Part shown: positions 1 to 5,490 of the stretch, piece after piece
Layout of the letters: each line of letters starts with the position of its first letter
Position numbering within the stretch: the first letter of the stretch is position 1
The notes under the pieces: model-generated
Databases searched by the model: none
What the model was told of the DNA's origin: nothing
Seen by the model: only the letters and a program-made list of their open reading frames with translations
Position numbers and translations under genes: made by a program
IMG/VR virus record: IMGVR_UViG_3300046740_000195
Location: 1-27,302 of that record
DNA from: a virus
Direction: 5' to 3' (one strand)
DNA: 27,302 nucleotides

Positions 1-127
1 GCGGCGGCGACGATCGCGAAAGACTTGTCCGGCATCCGCGCGTACTGCCGCTGGACGCTGCGCGCGCAGCTCCGGCACGACGATCCGACGCTGGAGTTGA
101 TCTGGCCGAAACGGGTCACGCCGATCC
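1..127. repeat. Terminal direct repeat, left copy (circle closure)
   Basis: Bases 1-127 are identical to the last 127 bases of the window. The integrase frame continues through the junction when the copies are merged, so this is the overlap of a circular or circularly permuted genome opened at an arbitrary point, not a biological long terminal repeat. A length of exactly 127 equals a common largest k-mer of de Bruijn assemblers, which fits an assembly overlap (inference). The unique genome length is then 27,175 bases. Confidence 0.95.
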
Positions 128-693
128 CGCGCGCGCTGAAGCTGCGCGAATTACGCCAGCTTGAAACGATCCTGAGCATGCCGCCGCCGACACTGGACGT
201 TAAGCGCCGGCGGATCGTTCGTCGCAATAATCGCGCGCTGCTGCTCATGCTCTATTGCGGGCTGCGAATCTCAGAAGTACCAGAAGTCGACTGGAGGGAT
301 GTCGATCTGGACGAGGGGGTGCTGATCGTCCGCAATGGCAAGGGCGGAAAAGACCGCGTGATCGCGCTGCATGGGCGCGTCGCGCGCAATCTGGCCGAAA
401 CGCCCGAGCGGCAGCAGACTGGCGCGGTGTGCGGGCATGCGAACGGGGAAAAGCTGTCGTATAAAAGCATGCCGCATATTTTTGGCCCGCGCTATCTCGG
501 CGCGTTCGGCCTGGATATTTCGGCGCATCAGCTCCGGCATACGTTCGCGAGTCAGCTGCTGCATGCCGGCGCGGACTTGCGAACGATCCAGACGTTGCTG
601 GGTCATGCCAGTCTGGAAACGACCCAGCGCTATCTGGCGTTAGACTTCGACGACAAACGAAGGGCGATCGACAAGCTGCCGGAGCGGTTTTAA
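1..693 (+). CDS. int: Tyrosine recombinase (phage integrase), C-terminal part
   Basis: This is the 3' part of a gene whose 5' part lies at 26939-27302. Joined across the circle the protein is about 309 aa, a normal integrase length. It holds the catalytic domain of the XerC/XerD/lambda-Int family: first Arg in GLRISEV (about residue 168 of the full protein), a Lys in the NGKGGKDR hairpin, HQLRH (His about 255, Arg about 258), LLGH (His about 281) and nucleophile Tyr in QRYLAL (about 290). All catalytic residues are present, so it looks active. It would integrate the phage into the host chromosome and, with an excision factor, release it. The stop (691-693) touches the stop of the convergent gene at 694. 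Confidence 0.95.
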   Translation, partial: AAATIAKDLSGIRAYCRWTLRAQLRHDDPTLELIWPKRVTPIPRALKLRELRQLETILSMPPPTLDVKRRRIVRRNNRALLLMLYCGLRISEVPEVDWRDVDLDEGVLIVRNGKGGKDRVIALHGRVARNLAETPERQQTGAVCGHANGEKLSYKSMPHIFGPRYLGAFGLDISAHQLRHTFASQLLHAGADLRTIQTLLGHASLETTQRYLALDFDDKRRAIDKLPERF

Positions 694-1284
694 CTAGAAA
701 AGCAATCCTTGATCAGCTGGGCGCGGCATACGCGCCCAGCGCCGCCATGCGATCCCGAACGGCGGATAGTTCGTCGGCGCGGCGACTGGCGCGATCTGGA
801 ATAGTTTGTCATGTGGCAAGATAAGAATGATCAGATCGCGCCGTTTCGTGCGCTCCGGCTGGACTTCCCAACCGGCGCATTGGTAACACCATCCATGGCC
901 GCGCTTGCGACCTTGGCTTTTCACAAACGTCGGATTGATCGTGGTATAGAATCCATCCGCCGGCAGCGGCGCCCAGATACCGCGCGTAATCGCGACCGCT
1001 TCCGTGATCAGATCCGACGCCAGCACCGTGCGCTGTTCGATACGAAACATGGTACATGCCCAGCAATCGCGCCCGTCGGGACGTTGTGCAATGCCGGGCG
1101 CTGGACGATGACTCGCCCAGAGGGCCGCCGGCGTGCCGTCCGGCGCGAAATGCATAAGAACAATCTTGTGACCATTCGCGACAAACTCCGGCGTGCCGGG
1201 CGCTTGTCGCGAATAATGCCGATCGGCCATGTCCAGCGCGCGCGGATCGGCATGGTCGATTCGGCTCCAGTACTGCGCGTACAT
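694..1284 (-). CDS. Mom-like / GNAT-fold phage protein, putative DNA-modification enzyme
   Basis: 196 aa. The ATG at 1284 is preceded by a GAGG Shine-Dalgarno; the frame is open further upstream but without typical protein character. Visible landmarks are an N-terminal ADRHYSR, a central Cys/Phe block (CTMFRIEQR) followed by a helix (SDLITEAVAITR) and the pattern YTTINPTFVK-x9-GWCYQCAGWEV. These recall phage proteins with a GNAT (acyltransferase) fold related to Mu Mom, which chemically modifies adenines in phage DNA against restriction. This is pattern memory, not a search result. It could equally be another N-acyltransferase. It sits alone between the integrase (convergent) and the repressor terminator. 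Confidence 0.5.
   Translation of the reverse strand: MYAQYWSRIDHADPRALDMADRHYSRQAPGTPEFVANGHKIVLMHFAPDGTPAALWASHRPAPGIAQRPDGRDCWACTMFRIEQRTVLASDLITEAVAITRGIWAPLPADGFYTTINPTFVKSQGRKRGHGWCYQCAGWEVQPERTKRRDLIILILPHDKLFQIAPVAAPTNYPPFGIAWRRWARMPRPADQGLLF
716..740. repeat. Perfect 10-bp hairpin between convergent genes
   Basis: The arms GCTGGGCGCG (716-725) and CGCGCCCAGC (731-740) are perfectly complementary around a 5-base loop. The hairpin sits 23 bases past the integrase stop and inside the last codons of the convergent gene. Neither side is followed directly by a T-run, so it is not a standard intrinsic terminator, but it could pause or end transcription from both sides, or bind a recombination protein. 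Confidence 0.5.
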
Positions 1285-1520
1285 TGCTGAACCTCGTTTC
1301 TCATTTGGCGGAATCCTAATCCCTGTTCCCCAGCCATGGCCCGGTCTGGACTTCTGGAGGGAGAATCGCCGTTCACCAGCCAGAAGTCCCGGATTGCGAC
1401 GCGATCCGCGCGCGCGCCGTCGGTATCGGCGTGATTCTTGCGTTGAGTAGGTTGGTAAGGTGCTACTGACGCGGCACATGCCATAGCGGTTTCGCGGTTG
1501 GCTTGGTCGTTAGGCGCGAA
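1285..1520. other. Intergenic stretch with an inverted repeat; no gene recognised
   Basis: These 236 bases lie between the start of the Mom-like gene and the repressor terminator. They contain a perfect 10-bp inverted repeat (GGACTTCTGG at 1348-1357, CCAGAAGTCC at 1380-1389, 22-base spacer). A leftward promoter for the 1284 gene should lie here, but I see no convincing -35/-10 pair. Frames that stay open on the minus strand are Arg-rich and look non-coding. Confidence 0.45.
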
Positions 1521-1587
1521 ACGCAAAAATACGAACGCCCGGTTATGCAGGCTCTAAGGCTGGCGCTGCATGGCCGGGCGTTCGTAT
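1521..1587 (-). terminator. Intrinsic terminator of the repressor gene
   Basis: Arms 1529-1542 and 1574-1587 are a perfect 14-bp inverted repeat. They extend inward through two mismatches to a further 6 bp (1545-1550 with 1566-1571) around a 15-base loop. Read leftward the stem is followed by a T5 tract (rc of 1525-1529), the classic Rho-independent form. Its right arm overlaps the last codons of the repressor gene, so it ends that transcript immediately. Confidence 0.88.
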
Positions 1588-1797
1588 ATCCTCTGGATTA
1601 TACACCTCTTCGTACAGGTCACTGATCGACACGCCCAACGCCCGCGCAATCGCCGCAAGCGTCGTCATTTTGACGTTCGTTCGTGTCCCGTCCCAAAGAT
1701 CGTTCAGTGTCGACATAGATATGTCGGTTCGGCGCGAAAGCTGCGACCGATTCACGCCCTTCGCCTCCGCGACTTCGCGAACCTTCAGCGTATACAT
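1543..1797 (-). CDS. Cro/CI-type HTH repressor
   Basis: 84 aa. The ATG at 1797 has a GGAGGT ribosome site 8 bases upstream; a GTG at 1812 is in frame but would overlap that site. Residues about 4-65 are a whole XRE/HTH_26-type domain: VREVAEAKGVNRSQLSRRT, then the recognition-helix region STLNDLWDGTR, then TTLAAIARALGVSISDLYE. There is no LexA-like cleavage domain, so this is a short repressor of the Cro/C2 kind. It is divergently transcribed from the rightward genes, and both promoters carry the same operator, so it very likely governs lysogeny and represses itself. It ends in a strong terminator. Confidence 0.88.
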   Translation of the reverse strand: MYTLKVREVAEAKGVNRSQLSRRTDISMSTLNDLWDGTRTNVKMTTLAAIARALGVSISDLYEEVYNPEDIRTPGHAAPALEPA

Positions 1798-1829
1798 TGT
1801 GTCTACCTCCACTTCATTGCGCGTAGCAC

Positions 1830-1859
1830 ACTATAGCATAGATAGTATGTCCCTGTCAA
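1830..1859 (-). promoter_or_regulatory. Leftward sigma70-type promoter of the repressor gene
   Basis: Read on the minus strand: -35 TTGACA (1854-1859), 18-base spacer, extended -10 TGC-TATAGT (1830-1835). It drives the repressor gene, whose start is 33 bases downstream. Its spacer and -10 contain the 17-bp operator copy 1832-1848. Confidence 0.85.
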
Positions 1860-1893
1860 CGTCCGCTTGACATTATATACTATCTATGCTATA
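1832..1893. repeat. Paired 17-bp operators in inverted orientation
   Basis: Bases 1832-1848 and 1877-1893 are exact reverse complements (right copy ATACTATCTATGCTATA). Each copy is itself an imperfect dyad; with base 1876 the right copy follows TATA-N2-AT-N2-AT-N2-TATA. Each lies across the spacer and -10 of one of the two divergent promoters, where a bound repressor would block RNA polymerase. The natural ligand is the HTH repressor encoded at 1543-1797 (inference). Confidence 0.85.
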
Positions 1894-1895
1894 CT
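1867..1895 (+). promoter_or_regulatory. Rightward sigma70-type early promoter
   Basis: Consensus -35 TTGACA (1867-1872), 17-base spacer, extended -10 TGC-TATACT (1890-1895). Transcription would start near 1902 and read the small genes from 1931 onward. It overlaps the right operator copy, so it should be silent in the lysogen. Confidence 0.88.
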
Positions 1896-1930
1896 ATTCG
1901 CAGTACAGAAACGACATCGGAGCCAGCATC

Positions 1931-2128
1931 ATGACCCGCAACCAAGCCAAAACTATCGCGAAGATCAACGCCCAGCACGAAGCGCAGCGCTGGGAAGCGC
2001 AGCAGGCCGCGCGCGACGTGTCCGCGCTGGACGCCGTGAGCGTCTTGTATGCTATTCAGGTCAAGATCGCAGAGGGACGGATCGACGAAGCGAAACAAAT
2101 GTATAACGAATGGAAGAAAGGACACTGA
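1931..2128 (+). CDS. Small unrecognised early protein (helical)
   Basis: 65 aa, first gene behind the rightward early promoter. The ATG at 1931 follows GGAG at 1919-1922; upstream in-frame starts would lie inside the promoter. The sequence is charged and helical (QAKTIAKINAQHEAQRWEAQ; KIAEGRIDEAKQMYNEWKKG), without Cys pairs or membrane segments. Its place opposite the repressor is where Cro or anti-repressor genes often lie, but no HTH is evident. Function unknown. Confidence 0.72.
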   Translation: MTRNQAKTIAKINAQHEAQRWEAQQAARDVSALDAVSVLYAIQVKIAEGRIDEAKQMYNEWKKGH

Positions 2129-2130
2129 CC

Positions 2131-2346
2131 ATGACAAAGCGCACGCCGCGACAAGAATTGATAGACGACGCCGCAAGCCGCGCCCGCAATGGGCGGGGCG
2201 CGCACATGGCGCTCGAGGCGGTTGTGTGCGAATGCAAGCAGCACGACGCCGGCACACTCGGCGCGGCGATTGTCGCATACTACCGCAACGTAAGCGAGAA
2301 CGGATTAGAGCGGCTTATTCATGCCGTAGAAAGACAAGCGAAATGA
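2131..2346 (+). CDS. Small unrecognised early protein
   Basis: 71 aa. The ATG at 2131 follows two bases after the previous stop and is preceded by GAAAGGA. It is mixed helical (RQELIDDAASRARNG; LERLIHAVERQAK) with two Cys in VVCEC. No family recognised. The stop TGA overlaps the next start as ATGA, so these early genes form one translationally coupled operon. Confidence 0.7.
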   Translation: MTKRTPRQELIDDAASRARNGRGAHMALEAVVCECKQHDAGTLGAAIVAYYRNVSENGLERLIHAVERQAK

Positions 2347-2579
2347 CCTACACCGGGGCATTCAGTAACGCGCCGCTCTATCTGAAAGCGGCATATCAAT
2401 TTGGTGGCGAGCTTGCCGCGAATGAGGAAGGCTACCGACAGCCAAACAAAGATGAGCGCGACGACATCGCCGGATATTGGAAGGACGGCGCGGCATGGGA
2501 CGACATGCCGAAGGACGCGCAAGCCCTTGCGCGACAATCATGGAATCAGGGGTATCAAGCGGAGCGGGCCACACAATGA
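2343..2579 (+). CDS. Small unrecognised acidic early protein
   Basis: 78 aa, starting at the ATGA overlap with the previous gene. It is rich in Asp, Ala, Trp and Tyr (KDERDDIAGYWKDGAAWDDM; ALARQSWNQGY) and reads like a compact soluble protein. Small acidic early phage proteins are sometimes inhibitors of host or defence proteins, but nothing here proves that. No family recognised. Confidence 0.7.
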   Translation: MTYTGAFSNAPLYLKAAYQFGGELAANEEGYRQPNKDERDDIAGYWKDGAAWDDMPKDAQALARQSWNQGYQAERATQ

Positions 2580-2644
2580 CCACGCCCGCCCGCCCGCCGC
2601 GCTTCAGCGCGCAGCAGGCCGCGCGCGCCGTTCGCTATTACTAG
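2576..2644 (+). CDS. Possible 22-aa peptide coupled by ATGA overlap
   Basis: An ATG at 2576 overlaps the previous stop (ATGA) and opens a 22-codon frame ending at TAG 2642-2644. It is basic and Ala/Arg/Pro-rich. The overlap matches the style of the operon, but it is short enough to occur by chance. Otherwise this stretch is a short spacer before the next promoter. Confidence 0.3.
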   Translation: MTTPARPPRFSAQQAARAVRYY

Positions 2645-2649
2645 ACCGC

Positions 2650-2668
2650 TGGACATCCCTGCTATCAT
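2650..2668 (+). promoter_or_regulatory. Putative extended -10 promoter (motif A)
   Basis: TGGACA (2650-2655), seven bases, then TGC-TATCAT (-10 at 2663-2668), lying in the 52-base gap before the gene at 2697. The same layout, T(T/G)GAC(C/A) seven bases before a TATACT-like box, recurs at 3170-3188 and 8250-8268. There is no -35 at standard distance. It could be an extended -10 promoter with a nearby activator or operator box. Confidence 0.4.
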
Positions 2669-2696
2669 TTGAGTTATCACGAAAGCGAGAACGACC

Positions 2697-3161
2697 ATGA
2701 CGACCGCCACATCCACGCCCGCCGGCCGCGACGTTGTCTACGGCAGCGATCCCCAGCTGGAAGAAAACGCATCGGCGAAATTCGCCCGCAAGCGCGCCGA
2801 AGCCGCCCGCGCCGCGAACGCGCTGAACGGCGCCGACGCCGCGCCGCTGTTCCCCGAGCCGGTCGCGGAGAAGCCGAAAGCGCCGGCGACGTTCACGATC
2901 CATGCGCTGCTGGACGATTTTCCGTTTGACGTGTCGTTTAGCGGCTCGGCCGAGCAGCTGGCCGCGACCGTCCGCAAGCTGCGCGATCTGGGCGCCGTGC
3001 CGCCGACGCAAGCCGCGCGCCAGGCCGTCGAAGCCGAGAAAGAGCGTAGCGCGCCGGTCTGCGAATTTCACGGCGCCATGAAGCCTAGCACCGCGCGGCC
3101 CGGGACATTTTATTGCCCAGCGCGGATGGGCAATGGTGAATATTGCAAGAGTAAGGGCTAA
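2697..3161 (+). CDS. Protein with C-terminal zinc-ribbon-like Cys/His cluster
   Basis: 154 aa, ATG at 2697 behind the putative motif A promoter. Residues 1-60 are Ala/Glu/Lys-rich and probably disordered. Residues about 65-100 form a small folded unit (FTIHALLDDFPFDVSFSG and a following helix). The C-terminal 35 residues carry VCEFHG, FYCPAR and EYCKSKG: one His and three Cys spaced like a small zinc ribbon. I recall similar C-terminal ribbons in Chloroflexota mobile-element proteins, but the function is not known to me. A nucleic-acid or protein-binding role is plausible. It is the last gene before the late-operon leader. Confidence 0.75.
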   Translation: MTTATSTPAGRDVVYGSDPQLEENASAKFARKRAEAARAANALNGADAAPLFPEPVAEKPKAPATFTIHALLDDFPFDVSFSGSAEQLAATVRKLRDLGAVPPTQAARQAVEAEKERSAPVCEFHGAMKPSTARPGTFYCPARMGNGEYCKSKG

Positions 3162-3169
3162 CACGTTTC

Positions 3170-3188
3170 TTGACCAGAGTGCTATACT
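3170..3188 (+). promoter_or_regulatory. Putative late-operon promoter (motif B)
   Basis: TTGACC (3170-3175), seven bases, TGC-TATACT (-10 at 3183-3188), directly before the structured leader of the endolysin-terminase operon. It has the same spacing as motifs A and C. The extended -10 with TG suggests polymerase binding without a normal -35. Confidence 0.45.
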
Positions 3189-3198
3189 GATCGCGTAC

Positions 3199-3247
3199 GC
3201 CGCTACCAACGGAACACTGTTGGTAGCGGCGTCTCCGTTGGTAGCGG
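3199..3247 (+). promoter_or_regulatory. Leader with competing hairpins before the lysis/late genes
   Basis: One arm GCCGCTACCAAC (3199-3210) is perfectly complementary to GTTGGTAGCGGC (3219-3230), and 11 bases of it also to a second copy at 3237-3247. The two pairings exclude each other. The second would bring paired RNA to within three bases of the GGAG ribosome site (3251-3254) of the endolysin gene. No T-run follows, so it is not a terminator. It could be a translation switch, a processing site or a protein operator. Confidence 0.6.
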
Positions 3248-3260
3248 TCTGGAGCTGTCC

Positions 3261-3971
3261 ATGGCCCTCGTAATCGATTCGCGCAGCTATCGATCCCCGA
3301 ACTTTAACGACCGTCCGCTGGGCGCGCGGATTGACGCGATCGTGTGTCACACGACGGAGGGCTACTGGCATACCGACATTGATTACTTGTGTTCCCCGTC
3401 CAGCGGCGTCTCATGCCATTACGTGATTGCGCCCGACGGGACGATCTATAGCATCGTCGACGACCAGAAGCGCGCATGGCACGCCGGCGAAAGTTCCTAC
3501 GCCGGGCGCGTGAATTGGAATGACTTCAGTATTGGAATTGAAGTATCGCATGTCCAGAATCAGCCGTACGACGCGCGCGTACTGCCCAGCTTAACCGCGC
3601 TGTGCAAGCAGCTCATCTCCATACACCCGATCCAGCGTTCCTATATCGTCCAGCACCGCTATGTCGCGCCGACACGCCGGAGCGACATGACCAACGTATC
3701 GGACGCGCAGTTCGAGAACTGGGCAACGAGTCTGTTTGTCGCGGCCAGCCGCCGCTATCAGGTCACGTCGCCATGCGCGATCTTTACGGATCGCCGCGTC
3801 GACGCGCCGCTGTCCGACGGCCCGGACGGCGGACAGACCCAGACATGGCTGGACGTGGGGGATGTGATCAACGTGGGGCAAATTCAGGATGGATGGCTCT
3901 GGGTCAGCGATAGCGAAACGACGCCGCCCGGGATCGGCTTTCTGCCGAGTAGCTACGCAAGGCCGCTATGA
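3261..3971 (+). CDS. Endolysin: N-acetylmuramoyl-L-alanine amidase with C-terminal SH3-like domain
   Basis: 236 aa, ATG at 3261 behind GGAG. Residues about 15-165 are an Amidase_2/PGRP domain: IVCHTTEG gives the first zinc His, then SCHYVIAPDGTIY and KRAWHAG, an acidic/hydrophobic strand (SIGIEVSH), and VQHRYVAPTRRSD for the second His and the position of the third ligand. The enzyme cuts the bond between muramic acid and the peptide stem. The C-terminal 70 residues (VGDVINVGQIQDGWLWVS) look like an SH3-type wall-binding domain. There is no signal peptide, so it needs a holin, and a candidate lies at 4853. It is unusual that lysis genes stand at the front of the late operon. Confidence 0.9.
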   Translation: MALVIDSRSYRSPNFNDRPLGARIDAIVCHTTEGYWHTDIDYLCSPSSGVSCHYVIAPDGTIYSIVDDQKRAWHAGESSYAGRVNWNDFSIGIEVSHVQNQPYDARVLPSLTALCKQLISIHPIQRSYIVQHRYVAPTRRSDMTNVSDAQFENWATSLFVAASRRYQVTSPCAIFTDRRVDAPLSDGPDGGQTQTWLDVGDVINVGQIQDGWLWVSDSETTPPGIGFLPSSYARPL

Positions 3972-3981
3972 GCGCGAAGGC

Positions 3982-4650
3982 ATGGAAGAGATCGTGATAC
4001 CAGCCGCGTACATGAATCAGATCGTGACGGGCGACGCGCGCATATTAGCCGAACGGATACCGGATGCGAGTGTCGATCTGCTCTTTACCGATCCAGTGTA
4101 TGACCGGATCGACGATTACGCATGGCTGGCCGAAACGGCAGCGCGCGTGCTGAAGCCGGATCGGGCGTGTCTCGCATTTTCAAGTATTGGTCAATTAGGC
4201 GAAACGATCGCCGCTATGCGCGCAGCCCTCGCATATCGCTGGCAATTTATCGAATACCGCACAAACGAAGTAAAACACCGGCATGCGCCCGGCGGAAAAT
4301 GCGTGTATGTACCGCTGCTGTGGTTTGATAAGGGCAATCGCCGGCCGGCGTTCGTGCTGGACGTGCGCGCGGTCGCGGTTCATACCACGGCCAGTAATCA
4401 CCGCTGGAGTAAACCGCCGCTGACGATCCGGTATTATATGCATGCGTTCACGCAACCGGGCATGGTAATTTTTGATCCGTTTTGCGGCGGCGGCACCATG
4501 CCAGCGGCGGCGATCGGACTCGGTCTGGAGTATATCGCATTTGAACGCGATCCCGCTGCCGCCGAACGCGCCCGCGCCCGCGTGGACGCGACGCAAGCCA
4601 TACACCCGATCTTTCTAGAAGAACAACATGCCATGGAGTTGAACGCATGA
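3982..4650 (+). CDS. Orphan beta-class DNA methyltransferase with DPVY motif
   Basis: 222 aa from ATG 3982; GTG 3994 (behind GGAAGAG) or ATG 4012 are alternative starts. Motif IV comes first (LLFTDPVYDR, about residue 37) and the SAM-binding motif I near the end (IFDPFCGGGT), the beta-class order of N6-adenine and N4-cytosine methyltransferases. The usual DPPY/SPPY reads DPVY, a change next to the catalytic aromatic residue, so activity or base specificity may differ. There is no restriction partner nearby. It sits between endolysin and holin genes and overlaps the next gene by ATGA. Confidence 0.85.
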   Translation: MEEIVIPAAYMNQIVTGDARILAERIPDASVDLLFTDPVYDRIDDYAWLAETAARVLKPDRACLAFSSIGQLGETIAAMRAALAYRWQFIEYRTNEVKHRHAPGGKCVYVPLLWFDKGNRRPAFVLDVRAVAVHTTASNHRWSKPPLTIRYYMHAFTQPGMVIFDPFCGGGTMPAAAIGLGLEYIAFERDPAAAERARARVDATQAIHPIFLEEQHAMELNA

Positions 4651-4853
4651 GCGTCCAGCCGCCGCCGATCACGCCGATCCCCGCGCGCTATCACTGGCGC
4701 TTCGGCTATCTGATCTGCGATACGTGCGGCCTGGAGGCGCGCTACTGCCGCTGTAGCGAACGAACGAACGCCGCGCCGCCGGGCGACGGGGCCGAGAGTA
4801 GTCTAAACGCGCGTATCCGCGACGCGCGCCGCATGATGCGAGGGAAACTATAA
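4647..4853 (+). CDS. Small zinc-finger-like protein
   Basis: 68 aa, starting in the ATGA overlap with the methyltransferase. Its centre has CDTCGLEARYCRC, a C-x2-C-x6-C-x-C cluster fit for one zinc ion, flanked by a Pro-rich N-terminus and a basic C-terminal helix (ARIRDARRMMRGKL). The role is unknown; nucleic-acid binding is possible. The stop TAA shares its last A with the start of the holin candidate. Confidence 0.7.
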   Translation: MSVQPPPITPIPARYHWRFGYLICDTCGLEARYCRCSERTNAAPPGDGAESSLNARIRDARRMMRGKL

Positions 4854-5026
4854 TGCCACCAGCAGTAAACACGATCCATATTGTCTTAACCCTGATCGCC
4901 TATGGTATCCTGATCGGGCTGGGCTGGGCGCTTGCTCAGCTGGCCGTCGCATGGCCGGCGTCGCGCGTCTCGGGCGCGTACGCGCTGATCTGTCTGCTGC
5001 TGCTGATCTTAGCCTGGATCGTGTGA
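4853..5026 (+). CDS. Holin candidate with two membrane segments
   Basis: 57 aa, start in a TAATG overlap, with AGGGAAA upstream. Two hydrophobic segments are visible: about residues 8-34 (IHIVLTLIAYGILIGLGWAL and onward) and 42-57 (YALICLLLLILAWIV), with a short Arg-containing turn between. Size and topology fit a class II holin, the pore that frees the cytoplasmic endolysin encoded at 3261. It is immediately upstream of the terminase genes. No sequence family is recognised; the call rests on topology and neighbourhood. Confidence 0.7.
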   Translation: MPPAVNTIHIVLTLIAYGILIGLGWALAQLAVAWPASRVSGAYALICLLLLILAWIV

Positions 5027-5027
5027 C

Positions 5028-5444
5028 ATGCCGCGCGCCGATCCAAAGACGAAAGCGCGCGCGGTCGCGGACTTACTGGACGGCGTCCAGCCGGCGATCG
5101 TCGCAGCGCGGTATAACATTCCGAGCGGCACGGTACGATCTTGGAAAGCCCGCCTCGATCTTCCTGCTGCATCAGCTGTTGCAACGTCTGATGCAACAGT
5201 CATCCGCAAGCCGGCGATCGAGCGCGCCCAGCTGGAGATCGCGGATCTGATTCTGGACAATCTCCGCGCGAAGCTGATCGCAACCCAAAGAATAGCTGAG
5301 TATGTCACTACACCGGACTGGATCGACAAACAAAACGCCGCCGACATGGGCGCATTATTTACAGCGATCGATAGCGCTACCACCGCTATCCTCGATCGCA
5401 TGGCCCAGCGCGGACGCAGCGCGGACGCCGCCGACGACGCATGA
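5028..5444 (+). CDS. terS: Terminase small subunit
   Basis: 138 aa, ATG at 5028 one base after the holin stop. The N-terminus is a helix-turn-helix (KARAVADLLDGVQPAIVAAR then YNIPSGTVRSWKARL), as in small terminases that bind the packaging site. A Thr/Ala/Ser linker (residues about 45-60) leads to a helical oligomerisation region (LEIADLILDNLRAKLIATQ). The gene stands directly before the large subunit. The linker DNA carries a compound inverted repeat (5168-5199) that could be the packaging site itself. Confidence 0.8.
   Translation: MPRADPKTKARAVADLLDGVQPAIVAARYNIPSGTVRSWKARLDLPAASAVATSDATVIRKPAIERAQLEIADLILDNLRAKLIATQRIAEYVTTPDWIDKQNAADMGALFTAIDSATTAILDRMAQRGRSADAADDA
5168..5199. repeat. 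Compound inverted repeat inside terS (packaging-site candidate)
   Basis: Two interlocking perfect 8-bp inverted repeats: TGCATCAG (5168-5175) with CTGATGCA (5188-5195), and CTGTTGCA (5176-5183) with TGCAACAG (5192-5199). They fall in the linker region of the small terminase, where protein constraint should be low. In P22 and SPP1 the pac site lies inside the small terminase gene, so this is a reasonable candidate (inference). Confidence 0.5.
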
Positions 5445-5490
5445 GCCGCCGCTGGACTGGGCGCGGGCGCAAGCGACGATCGTCCATCCG

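Noticed and set aside
1305-1340. Resemblance to the 3' end of a tRNA, as expected for an attP core
   Set aside because: There is a CCA-like end, but no TTCGA-type loop and no proper T-arm; the match is not better than chance.
1008-1526. Long minus-strand reading frame covering the Mom-like gene start and the gap before it
   Set aside because: Its second half is a shadow of the 694-1284 gene in another frame and its first half has no ribosome site or recognisable protein pattern.
2604-3371. 255-codon minus-strand frame opposite the zinc-ribbon gene
   Set aside because: Arg/Ala/Gly-rich and antisense to a well-supported plus-strand gene; typical shadow in GC-rich DNA.
5380-5460. Programmed +1 frameshift joining small and large terminase
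   Set aside because: The frame relation would need +1, but I see no recognised shift site (such as a slow codon at CUU-UGA or CCC-U); coupling or a rare start is simpler.
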